Source: Saprospiraceae bacterium (GTDB lineage Bacteria; Bacteroidota; Bacteroidia; Chitinophagales; Saprospiraceae). Taken from it: a DNA stretch of 64,000 nucleotides. Positions 54,396 to 63,366 of this stretch are shown here, piece by piece. Position 1 is the first letter of the stretch. Each line of letters opens with the position of its first letter. Made by a program: the position numbers and the translations under genes. The notes below the pieces were generated by a model that was not told the origin of the DNA, did no database searches, and saw nothing but the letters and a program-made list of their open reading frames with translations. The stretch is from NCBI GenBank assembly GCA_022448955.1, contig JAKVCU010000053.1, positions 62,001 to 126,000 on the forward strand, written 5' to 3'.

Positions 54396-54542
54396 TTGTA
54401 TTTAGGGCGAGGGTTGATTCTAAGCTTATCGAGCTTCCAGTATTGGAAGCAGAACATTTAAGGGATGAAAGCTTTCTTTTTTCGGATAATTATTTTGTCC
54501 ATGCTTCCAAATATTCACTAATTGCTCCGCTCCTGTACTTTG

Positions 54543-55424
54543 TTAATATTTTACAAGACTTTCCACCATTGCCCACTCATAAAAGCGTTCGATCCAACGG
54601 TCAGAGGGAAAGCCTTTTATACGCATGCCGAATCCATGATCGCCTTTTGAATACATGTGAAGAGCAACATTCTTCCTAGCCTTAAACCAAGATGTGTATA
54701 GATCGATAGCACCTTGGGCTAGCCCAAGTGCATCGTCTGTAGCGCAGACAATCAGCATTGGTGGGGCATTATCGGATGGAGTTTGGACGGGCATAGCAGT
54801 GGTCCACGGATAAACAGGAACTAAGAAATTTGGCTGATTTTTGGTTTCACTGTTATAAGTAACACCCATAGTAACCGCTCCTCCTGCAGAAAACCCCATA
54901 AACCCAATTTTATTGGGGTCAAGGCCGTATTTTTTAGCATTGGTGCGCACATATTCTACGGCATTAAGACCATCAGCTACAGAGTAGGGCATGACCTGAG
55001 CCACGTTTTTCATGAGTTGCATCGGATTTTTTTGACCCAACTCGTTAATCTCTGCCACACCATCTTCGCCTGTGGGGACCAAACGATATTTTAAAATAAA
55101 TGCTGTAATTCCTTTGGTAACAAGCCAATTTGCCACATCAATTCCCTCACTATTAATACTTAAGGCATATAAACCACCACCTGGTGCAATAATGACCGAG
55201 GTACCAGTCTTTTTCTCTGCTGTAGGTTCATAAACAGTCAGAGTAGGCTCAGATACATTGGTAACGACAGTTGTGCCCCATAATTTTGAAAAATACTGCG
55301 TTTCATCCCTATCAAATGTTACTTCGGGTATCTCATCAAAAGGGAGTGACACCACTTCTTGAGCGGAAATAGTCATACTAAGTACCATAAAGAATAATAG
55401 TAATTGGAAACGTTTCATATACAT
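54543..55424 (-). CDS. Secreted alpha/beta-hydrolase (BD-FAE/acetyl-esterase-like)
   Basis: The ~291-residue protein has a signal peptide ending near AQEVV (~residue 22). Catalytic marks are APGGGLY (oxyanion HGG-like), GFSAGGAVTMG (nucleophile Ser), CATDDALG (Asp) and KGDHGFGM (His). This layout fits the BD-FAE/xylan esterase-like group within Bacteroidota that removes acetyl or feruloyl groups from plant polysaccharides, but a broader role is possible. Two ATG codons are close (55424 and 55418). No polysaccharide-degradation operon surrounds it; it is a single gene. Confidence 0.87.
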   Translation of the reverse strand: MYMKRFQLLLFFMVLSMTISAQEVVSLPFDEIPEVTFDRDETQYFSKLWGTTVVTNVSEPTLTVYEPTAEKKTGTSVIIAPGGGLYALSINSEGIDVANWLVTKGITAFILKYRLVPTGEDGVAEINELGQKNPMQLMKNVAQVMPYSVADGLNAVEYVRTNAKKYGLDPNKIGFMGFSAGGAVTMGVTYNSETKNQPNFLVPVYPWTTAMPVQTPSDNAPPMLIVCATDDALGLAQGAIDLYTSWFKARKNVALHMYSKGDHGFGMRIKGFPSDRWIERFYEWAMVESLVKY

Positions 55425-55652
55425 TAAGATTTACAGAATGATTTTGAGATTATCAAATTAGTGAAATTTTAGTGGATAATCTCAAAGGTGATGTGAAATT
55501 TGATCAGGCTGCTCACTTTGTAGCTGTTACGAAATCTAACTATTTTGGTATTATCCATTCATCTCTTTCCCCTAATACTCAGTTTAGCAGGTTTAGGGTA
55601 GCATATTCTGCAGCTTATTCATTTGAAATAAGGCAAATAGTATCTATGCATT
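55425..55652. other. Non-coding stretch before the sorting-domain remnant
   Basis: No gene or exact promoter motif seen. The open frame at 55472-55717 runs through the decayed region and is not supported as a gene. Confidence 0.35.
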
Positions 55653-55762
55653 ACAAAAATCATTGGACAATCAAATGCAGCATTATGGGTGGGCTTAGCC
55701 CAAAATCCAGCTCGTGATCTTGTCACACCAAACCTTAGATCAAGTAATGAGTGAAGTGGCTA
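55653..55762 (+). pseudogene. Decayed remnant of a T9SS sorting domain, paralogous to the HYR gene 3' end
   Basis: This stretch aligns with the live gene at about 54009-54120. Both contain ATCAAATGCAGCA, then AAATCCAGCTCGTGATCT, then CTTAGATCAA in the same order and spacing. In the remnant one extra A shifts the frame before NPARDLV, and a TGA follows soon after. No other coding homology is visible upstream, so most of the paralog is gone or too diverged. Confidence 0.7.
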
Positions 55763-55855
55763 TCCTCTGTATTTTTATATCACTTTCTTAAGCTCTTTTC
55801 CTTATCTTGTGTTTCCTTCATAATATTGATGAACTTATCGTGAAATTTAGCAAGC

Positions 55856-57730
55856 GTGAATTATCTGACTTTAGAAAATGTAAGTAAATCATACGGAGAT
55901 AAAGTCCTTTTTAATAAAATCAATTTACAGATTAGTAAAGGGCAAAAGATTGCACTAGTTGCTAAGAATGGTTCTGGTAAATCTACCTTGCTGCGTGTCA
56001 TTGGAGGTCAGGAAGCACCAGAAGGCGAAACTGCAAAAATTCTTGTTCGGAAAGATATTAAAATTGGATTCTTGGATCAAGAACCCGATTTTTTTGATGA
56101 GCATACGGTATTTGAAGCAGTCTTTGATTCAGAAAATGCAGAAATTCAAGCAATTAAAGCTTATGAAGAAGCTTTGCGCAAAAACGATAATGACGCATTA
56201 CAACTTGCTTTAGATCAGATGGACAAGCTGAAAGCTTGGGACATTGAAGCGAAGGTCAAAGAACTGCTCACAAGGTTTAATATCGGGGATTTTGAAAAGA
56301 AAGTGAAGCAACTTTCTGGCGGACAGAAAAAACGATTAGCATTAGTAAAACTAGTGATTGAAGCACCAGAGTTCATCATCATGGATGAGCCGACCAACCA
56401 TTTGGATATTGATATGATCGAATGGTTGGAAGAATACCTGCAAAGAGCTAATCTTACGCTGCTCATGGTAACGCACGATCGCTATTTTCTCGAAAGAGTG
56501 TGTGATGTGATTATTGAATTAGACCATGGCGAAATTTTTAAGTACAATGGAAATTATTCTGACTTCTTGACCAAAAAGGCAATTCGTCATGAAACGGAAA
56601 GTGCTGAAATGGAGAAAACCAAGAAGTTGTTTAAGAGAGAGTTAGATTGGGTACGTCGAAGTCCACAAGCGCGAAGTACAAAGGCCAAAGCTAGGGTAGA
56701 TGCATTTTATGATATCAAGGATAAGGTTTCGCAAAAGCGTGATAATACAGAGATGCAGATTGATATCAAAGGGCAACGTCTTGGAAAGAAGATTGTAGAA
56801 ATGCATAATGTGTACAAATCATTTGGTGACCTAAAACTTATCAAAGGCTTTGATTATAAATTTAGAAAGAAAGAACGTGTAGGAATCGTAGGGCCTAATG
56901 GCGTTGGTAAATCTACTTTTTTACAAGTAATGACGGGGCAATTGAGGCCAGACGGTGGTAAGGTAGTAGTGGGAGGTAATACCGTTTTTGGATACTATAC
57001 ACAATCGGGTATTCAATTGAGAGATGATAAACGTGTGATTGATGTAGTCCAAGATATAGCAGAGTACATTCCTTTGGATAAAGGTCAAAAATTAACTGCT
57101 CCACAATTGTTAGAGCGGTTCCTATTTAGTCGAAAGCAGCAACAAGTATATGTTTCACAGTTGAGTGGTGGTGAACGACGACGTTTGTACCTACTGACTG
57201 TTTTAATGGAGAATCCTAACTTCCTAATACTTGATGAGCCTACGAATGATTTAGATATCCTGACATTAAATGTATTAGAAGATTTCTTGTTAGAGTTTCC
57301 AGGTTGTGTGATTATAGTAACGCACGATCGTTATTTCATGGATAAATTGGTTGACCACTTATTTGTATTTAAAGGAGATGGTATCATCAAAGATTTTAAT
57401 GGTGATTATACCGATTATCGCGAGATGATTAAGGTGGAAGAACGCGAACAAAGAAAGCTAGAACGGGAAGAACAGCTTAAGCAAAAGGCTAAAGAAAAGG
57501 CTGCCGAAGCGAAACAACCTGGCCTCAGTCAAGAAGAAAAGAAAGAGCTCAAACGCTTAGAAAAACAAATTGCCAAGCTAGAAGAGAAGAAAGAGGAGCT
57601 CAGCGAGCGTTTTAATAGCACCGACATTTCGCCAGAGCAAATTGAGGAGTGGTCTAAAGAACTATCAGCTGTAACAGAAGAGTTAGAAGAAAAAGAAATG
57701 CGCTGGATGGAATTAGCGGATATGGCTTAA
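55856..57730 (+). CDS. ABC-F family ATPase, Uup-like
   Basis: The 624-residue soluble protein has two ABC ATPase domains (Walker A AKNGSGKST at ~35 and GPNGVGKST at ~350; signatures LSGGQKKRLAL and LSGGERRRLYL; Walker B FIIMDEPTN and FLILDEPTN) joined by the ABC-F linker (~230-300). The C-terminal ~85 residues form a coiled coil like Uup's DNA-binding tail. ABC-F proteins act on ribosomes to relieve stalls or drug inhibition. The start is GTG 55856; no ATG lies in frame nearby. The gene stands alone. Confidence 0.92.
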   Translation: MNYLTLENVSKSYGDKVLFNKINLQISKGQKIALVAKNGSGKSTLLRVIGGQEAPEGETAKILVRKDIKIGFLDQEPDFFDEHTVFEAVFDSENAEIQAIKAYEEALRKNDNDALQLALDQMDKLKAWDIEAKVKELLTRFNIGDFEKKVKQLSGGQKKRLALVKLVIEAPEFIIMDEPTNHLDIDMIEWLEEYLQRANLTLLMVTHDRYFLERVCDVIIELDHGEIFKYNGNYSDFLTKKAIRHETESAEMEKTKKLFKRELDWVRRSPQARSTKAKARVDAFYDIKDKVSQKRDNTEMQIDIKGQRLGKKIVEMHNVYKSFGDLKLIKGFDYKFRKKERVGIVGPNGVGKSTFLQVMTGQLRPDGGKVVVGGNTVFGYYTQSGIQLRDDKRVIDVVQDIAEYIPLDKGQKLTAPQLLERFLFSRKQQQVYVSQLSGGERRRLYLLTVLMENPNFLILDEPTNDLDILTLNVLEDFLLEFPGCVIIVTHDRYFMDKLVDHLFVFKGDGIIKDFNGDYTDYREMIKVEEREQRKLEREEQLKQKAKEKAAEAKQPGLSQEEKKELKRLEKQIAKLEEKKEELSERFNSTDISPEQIEEWSKELSAVTEELEEKEMRWMELADMA

Positions 57731-57844
57731 TTTGAAACGCTGGCGAACAAGTATTGAGGATTAAAATATAGCGGTCTGATGGAAAATTCGTGAAATTAAC
57801 GTTTGCTCAAGACGGATTGTCTATAGCTAGCTGCAACAAATAAA

Positions 57845-58429
57845 ATGAATAAAAAAAATATTGACCATTTGACAGCTGAAGATTGGGGAAATCTATTTCC
57901 AATCATGATATCTCCATATAATCCAAACTGGCCCGTTCTTTTTAATGAAGAAAAGGAAAGGATTAAAAATACCCTTTCTTACTTGGTGAATCTCCAGATA
58001 GAGCACTTTGGGAGTACTTCAGTTCCAGGATTACAAGCAAAAGATACAATCGATATCCTCATCGGAATACCACATGCTGAATTATTCGCCCAACAAATTA
58101 TAGACTCAATGAATGAAATAGGATATCATTACTTTCTACAGCAAGATAATGAGGCAGACTATATGGTGTTTGGTAAAGGTTATAAGCTTGAAGGAAGAAA
58201 AGAACAGACATTTCATGTACATATGAGTGCTACCAATCATCCAATTTGGGAGAGAATTTATTTCCGTGATTTTCTTCGAGAGCATCCTGAAACTGCAAAA
58301 AAGTACGCTGATCTTAAAATTCAATTGGCTAAAAAGTTTAGAAATAGAAGAGTTGACTATCGAATAGCTAAAACTGATTTTGTAACTAGAATAACAAAAA
58401 AAGGAAAAGCATTAGCTAACAATACCTAG
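57845..58429 (+). CDS. GrpB-family protein (UPF0157 nucleotidyltransferase-like)
   Basis: The 194-residue protein has the GrpB marks ISPYNPNWPVLFNEEKERI, IEHFGSTSVPGLQAKDTIDI (the nucleotidyltransferase GS and DxD region) and FHVHMSATNHPIW. Members are related to nucleotidyltransferases and sometimes fused to CoaE, but no reaction is established. It lies 114 bases after the ABC-F gene. Confidence 0.87.
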   Translation: MNKKNIDHLTAEDWGNLFPIMISPYNPNWPVLFNEEKERIKNTLSYLVNLQIEHFGSTSVPGLQAKDTIDILIGIPHAELFAQQIIDSMNEIGYHYFLQQDNEADYMVFGKGYKLEGRKEQTFHVHMSATNHPIWERIYFRDFLREHPETAKKYADLKIQLAKKFRNRRVDYRIAKTDFVTRITKKGKALANNT

Positions 58430-58637
58430 ACTACAGTGAAATTCAGTTTAGCCAAACCGCTATTGGAATATCCGTGAGGCCGGATAATAAATCCCCAACA
58501 GATTCTTAATATTTTCGATAAATAATCTCGACTAAGTGCATCTTTTTTAAAATCGGAATTATAATGATTTCGCTTAAAGCTTTAAGCGGGTCAAGAGTAG
58601 GTATACAAGGGAAGAATAACGTCATAAAGAAATAGAA

Positions 58638-59180
58638 ATGAAAAAAATCCTCGCATTTGGTGCAAGTAATAGTAGGAGTAGTATCAATCAGCAGTTGGCC
58701 AAATTTACTGCTCATCAGTTAAAAAATGTAGAAGTTACGATACTAGATTTAAATGATTTCGAAATACCTATTTATGGTATTGACAAAGAGAAGGAGAGTG
58801 GTATTCCTGAAAAGGCTCAAAAATTCATAGACTTATTAGAATCGCACGATGGAATGATTATCTCCCTTGCAGAGCACAATGGAAATTATACGGTGGCATT
58901 TAAAAATGTACAAGATTGGGCTTCTCGATTGAAGAAGAGGATGTGGGGTGGTATACCTATATTTTTATTAAGTACTTCTCCTGGTGGTAGGGGTGGTGCA
59001 AATGTTATGAACGTGGCGCTACAGTTAATGCCGCGTATGGGGGCGGAAGTTGTTGCACATTTTTCCCTACCCTTGTTTAAAGATCATTTTTCAGAAGAAG
59101 GCATAACAAACCAAGAATTGAAGCTTGAATTTGAAAAGCAGCTCAGTCTTTTCGAAAAACAGTTGTCGACCGTATCCTAA
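58638..59180 (+). CDS. NADPH-dependent FMN reductase
   Basis: The 180-residue flavodoxin-like protein has ILAFGASNSRSSINQQLA (FMN phosphate loop), SLAEHNGNYTVAFKNVQDW and STSPGGRGGANVM, the standard landmarks of the NADPH_FMN_red family (chromate/azo/quinone reductases). The natural substrate is unknown. It converges with cysS, with an inverted repeat between the two stops. Confidence 0.9.
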   Translation: MKKILAFGASNSRSSINQQLAKFTAHQLKNVEVTILDLNDFEIPIYGIDKEKESGIPEKAQKFIDLLESHDGMIISLAEHNGNYTVAFKNVQDWASRLKKRMWGGIPIFLLSTSPGGRGGANVMNVALQLMPRMGAEVVAHFSLPLFKDHFSEEGITNQELKLEFEKQLSLFEKQLSTVS

Positions 59181-59188
59181 AAAGCTTT

Positions 59189-59225
59189 CCGTTATGTGGT
59201 CCGCGGTAGGCGGGACACATAACGG
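59189..59225. terminator. Inverted repeat between convergent genes
   Basis: A 10-bp perfect stem (59189-59198 with 59216-59225) continuing with partial pairing in the middle. It separates the FMN reductase and cysS genes; only short T-tracts flank it. Confidence 0.5.
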
Positions 59226-59243
59226 TCTCTTATTTAGATTTAT

Positions 59244-60749
59244 TTATCCGATTGTCCAAGACGTACCGTCTTTTCCATCTTTTAATTGAATGTCTAATTC
59301 TTTGAGGACATCTCTAATTTTATCAGAGGTACCCCAGTCTTTATTTGCACGCGCATCGGCACGCATTTCGATGATCAATTGCATCAAGCCGTCCATTGCG
59401 CTATTATCTCCATCTCCAGCATCCATCTCATCTTTTAGACCGAAAATAACATAGATGAAATCGCTGAATGCTTTTTTCAATTTCTCAAGCGTTTCAGCAC
59501 TGAGTTCCTTTGCATCAAGGTGTCCAGCTTTGATACCGTTGATTTTTGGTACTAACTCGAATAAACGTGCCAATGTTTTTGGTGTATTAAAATCATCCCG
59601 CATTTCTGCGAAAGCTTGATCGATCAATTGATCAATTTCTTGATCAAGTTCACCTGCTTGTGCACCTTTCGCTGCCGCTAAACCTTGCAATACCTTGTTC
59701 GCTTCCATTAGTCTGCGGTATGCTTTTTCTGCACCTAGCAGTGCATCATCTGTTAGGTCAAGTGTGGATCTGTAGTGTGCTTGAAGCATGAAGAAACGAA
59801 TAGCCATTGGGCTATAGGCTTTAGAAATGTGTGGGCTATCACCTGTAAATAGCTGATTAGGAGTGATCGTATTACCATCACTCTTTGACATTTTGCGACC
59901 ATTCATTAAAAGCATATTGGCATGAAGCCAGTATTGTGCAGGAGAGCAACCACAAGCACCTACATTTTGAGCAATTTCATTTTCATGATGTGGAAATTTC
60001 AGGTCATTACCACCTCCATGAATATCAAATTTTTGACCAAGATACTTAGTGCTCATTGCCGAACATTCCAAATGCCAGCCAGGAAACCCAACAGACCAAG
60101 GAGAATTCCAGCGCATTAAGTGACGAGGGTCGGCTTTAATCCAAATGGCAAAATCAGCAGGATGTTCCTTCTCACTTTGATTTTTGAGATTATCTCTAGA
60201 CTCTGCTAGTAGGTCGTCTATAACACGACCTGATAATTTACCATATTCATCATTTTCTTGAGCAAACTTAGCCGTATTGAAATAAACAGAACCATTTTTT
60301 TCGTAGCCATAACCGTTATCTATAATACTTTGCACCATTTCGATTTGCTCAATAATATGACCAGTGGCGCGTGGTTCGATACTAGGTGGAAGCGTATTAA
60401 AAATCCGCATCATATCATGAAAACCATTAGAATAGTGCTGAACTACCTCCATTGGCTCCAAACGCTCTAAACGTGCCTTTTTTGATATCTTATCCTCTGC
60501 ATCAGAGTCTGCATCACCTTCTAAGTGTCCTACATCGGTAATATTACGAACATAGCGGACTTTGTTCCCCAAAAACATCAAATAGCGATAAATGATATCA
60601 AAACTTACAAAGGTCCGACAGTTTCCTAAATGTACATCACTGTAAACCGTAGGACCACACACATACATTCCTACGTAACCATCTTCTAATGGCTTAAATT
60701 CTTCTTTCTGTCGGCTAAGACTATTATGAATGTAAAGCTTATTGTTCAT
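59244..60749 (-). CDS. cysS: Cysteinyl-tRNA synthetase
   Basis: The 501-residue class I synthetase has YVCGPTVYSDVHLGN with the HIGH-type motif, zinc-binding Cys/His residues (WHLECSAM, GGNDLKFPHHENE) and RKMSKSDGNT as the KMSKS loop, followed by the helical anticodon-binding part. It charges tRNA-Cys in the cytoplasm. Length and motifs are standard. Confidence 0.97.
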   Translation of the reverse strand: MNNKLYIHNSLSRQKEEFKPLEDGYVGMYVCGPTVYSDVHLGNCRTFVSFDIIYRYLMFLGNKVRYVRNITDVGHLEGDADSDAEDKISKKARLERLEPMEVVQHYSNGFHDMMRIFNTLPPSIEPRATGHIIEQIEMVQSIIDNGYGYEKNGSVYFNTAKFAQENDEYGKLSGRVIDDLLAESRDNLKNQSEKEHPADFAIWIKADPRHLMRWNSPWSVGFPGWHLECSAMSTKYLGQKFDIHGGGNDLKFPHHENEIAQNVGACGCSPAQYWLHANMLLMNGRKMSKSDGNTITPNQLFTGDSPHISKAYSPMAIRFFMLQAHYRSTLDLTDDALLGAEKAYRRLMEANKVLQGLAAAKGAQAGELDQEIDQLIDQAFAEMRDDFNTPKTLARLFELVPKINGIKAGHLDAKELSAETLEKLKKAFSDFIYVIFGLKDEMDAGDGDNSAMDGLMQLIIEMRADARANKDWGTSDKIRDVLKELDIQLKDGKDGTSWTIG

Positions 60750-60786
60750 TATTACTTGTAAGTTTAGGGATACAAACGAAGAATAG

Positions 60787-60820
60787 CAAAATTAGTTCCA
60801 TTCTTCTCTATTGGCGCAAA
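60787..60820 (-). promoter_or_regulatory. Promoter candidate for cysS
   Basis: On the minus strand TTTG (60820-60817), a 22-base spacer and TAATTTTG (60794-60787) fit the Bacteroidota consensus, about 38 bases before the start. Confidence 0.5.
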
Positions 60821-60878
60821 AATAACAAGAACCTTGTTCTTTACACTGCAAAAGAGATAGAAAGTACAGAAATAAAAA

Positions 60879-60902
60879 GGCCTTTCAAGTTATTGAAAGG
60901 CC
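60879..60902 (-). terminator. Intrinsic terminator of the kelch gene
   Basis: A perfect 10-bp stem (60879-60888 with 60893-60902, loop 4) with a U-rich tail on the minus strand. Confidence 0.85.
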
Positions 60903-60940
60903 ATAATATGCTTTTGTAGTAAAATTAAGATCTTTTTGTA

Positions 60941-62164
60941 TTAATTTTTCTGTACTTTTTTCATAATGGTGGTGCTTCCTTCCTTTTGGAAGGAAAACAG
61001 ATAAATACCTTTTGCCAAATTGCTCATATCAAACCTAAAGGTATTGTCATTATGTTTTGCTGAGTGAATCGTTTGGCCAAGAGGATTAAGAATACTGATA
61101 TTCCACTGTTCTGTGCTAGGCAGTTGAACTTCAACTAAAGCATTAGTTGGATTAGGAAATACTTCAATTTTTTCTTGCTGGTCAATTTCTACATTAGATG
61201 TAGGATTATCTAATGCAGCAAGATCAAATTTCCACATACTGATATCACTAAGGTCATCAAAATCTAATCCATTAAAGTAATACACCTCATCGTTAATGAT
61301 AAAGGAGGAAGGTGCCCAACGACTTCCATTAGGCAGTGGAGGGAGCTCTTCCCAATCATCAGTCTGTTGGTTGTATCTTATGAATGTTTGCCATACCGGT
61401 ACATGATCGTGCCATGCATCGTCACCAGCTAAGACATATCCATAGCCATTATGCTGGAACTGTGTGCCAGCTACTCTTCCTTCTGGGTAGTTGCTAATCG
61501 GTGCCCACTCCTCTGTAGCTGGATCGTAGCGGAGCCAGTTGAAAGCATGACCTCCACCTACATATACATAATCATCTATAGAAAAGAAAAAGGGATGATG
61601 TCTTACAACACCTGGTATATCAGGCTTCTGTGTCCAGGTCTGTGTAATCATATCATACTCCCACCAATCTTTCAAATCTCCGTTACCAGTTGATCCAGAT
61701 CCCATAAAGATTTTATCATTATGTGCAATAAAGGCAGGGTGCGTTCTTCCTTGGCAAGGACAGGAAGGCAGCTGTGTAAATGTTTGTGTACTGGGGTCAA
61801 ATTCCCAAAGGTCGTTGAGACGTTCGTTGCTACCATCACCAAATCCATAGTAGTATTTTCCATTCCAGTCGTCACCAATGGCAATACCTCTGGCTTCGCC
61901 AGGGAAATCCTCTAACTGAACCCAAGTATCTGTTTCGGCGGTATACATCCAAACTTCATTAGAAACTTGGTTTGGTCCATCATTCTGATAAACACCTTCA
62001 ATGACATAAGCCTTGCCATCAATTCCAAATCCGTTAGAATGGTGTTTTTGGAAAGGGGGATCATTTAATTGAATCCATTCTTGTCCAAACGTAAAGGAAA
62101 ATGTAACTATTTGAATAAACAGGATCAATAAAAATTTGTAGAAGTGATTAGCCATCTGTATCAT
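60941..62164 (-). CDS. Secreted kelch-repeat protein with T9SS sorting domain
   Basis: The ~404-residue protein has a signal peptide (ANHFYKFLLILFIQIVTFSF...), then about six kelch blades (~25-315) recognisable by repeated WTQ or WVQLEDFPG and YYFGGDGS-like strands (YYYGFGDGSNERLNDLWEFD), forming a beta-propeller. The C-terminal ~80 residues are a Por sorting domain (VFPNPTNALVEVQL, NPLGQTIH, KGIYLFSF), so it is exported by type IX secretion. Similar proteins bind or oxidise carbohydrates; no catalytic Cu ligands are clear. ATG 62155 is an alternative start. Confidence 0.87.
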   Translation of the reverse strand: MIQMANHFYKFLLILFIQIVTFSFTFGQEWIQLNDPPFQKHHSNGFGIDGKAYVIEGVYQNDGPNQVSNEVWMYTAETDTWVQLEDFPGEARGIAIGDDWNGKYYYGFGDGSNERLNDLWEFDPSTQTFTQLPSCPCQGRTHPAFIAHNDKIFMGSGSTGNGDLKDWWEYDMITQTWTQKPDIPGVVRHHPFFFSIDDYVYVGGGHAFNWLRYDPATEEWAPISNYPEGRVAGTQFQHNGYGYVLAGDDAWHDHVPVWQTFIRYNQQTDDWEELPPLPNGSRWAPSSFIINDEVYYFNGLDFDDLSDISMWKFDLAALDNPTSNVEIDQQEKIEVFPNPTNALVEVQLPSTEQWNISILNPLGQTIHSAKHNDNTFRFDMSNLAKGIYLFSFQKEGSTTIMKKVQKN

Positions 62165-62305
62165 TTTTAATCAAAGAATATATGCTAGTTCAAGCTTTAA
62201 TAGAATAATGAGGAAATAGTTTTCGACACACAAAAAATTTAAAGTAAGAAATTAGAGGAATTCAGATAAGTATTAATTTCTCATTTGCTAACTAGCAGTC
62301 AAAAA

Positions 62306-63364
62306 TTAGGGCTTCTGGTGAAGCTTAAGCTGGCTTACCACGGGGTAATGATCAGAGAAGATAGAGCTTTGTATACTCGTTTTGCAAACATGGATTTTGG
62401 GGTCAACTAGTATATGATCAATATGTAATGCAGGAATACTTCCAGCGTAAGTAATGCCAAGTCCACGACCTGCAGTTTTAAAGGTATCCTTTAGATTTTG
62501 GCTGATTAGATAATAGGCATAGGACTGGGGTGTTTCGTTGAGGTCACCACAAAGAATGATGGGGTAGGGACTTTTATCAATTAGACGGGCAATTCTTTCA
62601 GCCTCAGCTGATCGCTTCTGAGCTGCCCTTTTATAGTTACGGAGGATAAATCGGATATCTTTCCAGGTTTGTTTTTTTTGGATATTGCCATTCGATGCTA
62701 CTCGATCAGCTGTTTGGGAAACGCCATTGCTAAGTAAGTGTAGATTAAAAAGGCGAAGTTTTTGATTTTTTATACGTACATCTACAATTTGATAACCATT
62801 GGCATGATTACCAAAGGATTGATGAATTCCATTTTCTAGTGGAAATTTTGAATAAATAGCAAGACCTCTGCCTACCTGTGAAAATTTATATTTATAACCT
62901 TTTTTCTTCAAAAATCTAGAAAATAGATTTTGATGATGTCTAGACTGAACAAACTCTTGAATACATAAAATTTCTGCATCTAGCTTTGGAAAATACTTTT
63001 CTAATTCTTGCTCTGAATTCATAGCAGTTGGTGAGCCTAGGCTGCGGAAAGAGTACCCATTAAAGGATGCTACTTTTATAGTGGATGTACAGTCAGCTAC
63101 AAAATGATAACCAACAAAACTTTGAAAATGTGTCCACCCAAGTACTATTGTAGTCAAAGAAAAAAGAAAGTAATGATGCTTTCTTAAAATCCAAAAGAAA
63201 ATAAATCCGAGATTAGCGAACAATAAAAATGGATAGGTCAAACCTAATATGGCCAACGGCCAACATACTTTTGGATGAATATAAGGCGAAAGATAACAAG
63301 CAAAAGTAATAAGGATGAGGAGCAAATTGCTCCATTTGATTAGTGTGCTAACTTTTTGGCGCAA
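62306..63364 (-). CDS. Endonuclease/exonuclease/phosphatase-family membrane protein
   Basis: The 352-residue protein has three N-terminal membrane helices (~8-85) and a periplasm-facing EEP domain (~95-350) with VASFNGY, ILCIQEF, LCGDLNETPQS, IDHILVDP and SDHYPVVSQL, the Mg-dependent catalytic set. The phosphodiester substrate is unknown. It is two bases downstream of the rhomboid gene, so the two are co-transcribed. Confidence 0.9.
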   Translation of the reverse strand: MRQKVSTLIKWSNLLLILITFACYLSPYIHPKVCWPLAILGLTYPFLLFANLGFIFFWILRKHHYFLFSLTTIVLGWTHFQSFVGYHFVADCTSTIKVASFNGYSFRSLGSPTAMNSEQELEKYFPKLDAEILCIQEFVQSRHHQNLFSRFLKKKGYKYKFSQVGRGLAIYSKFPLENGIHQSFGNHANGYQIVDVRIKNQKLRLFNLHLLSNGVSQTADRVASNGNIQKKQTWKDIRFILRNYKRAAQKRSAEAERIARLIDKSPYPIILCGDLNETPQSYAYYLISQNLKDTFKTAGRGLGITYAGSIPALHIDHILVDPKIHVCKTSIQSSIFSDHYPVVSQLKLHQKP

Positions 63365-63366
63365 AA

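Noticed and set aside
54380-54679. 99-codon plus-strand frame
   Set aside because: Its second half is antisense to the esterase gene and its first half is the terminator of the HYR gene.
55472-55717. 81-codon frame before the ABC-F gene
   Set aside because: It runs through the decayed sorting-domain remnant in a different frame and has no protein-like pattern.
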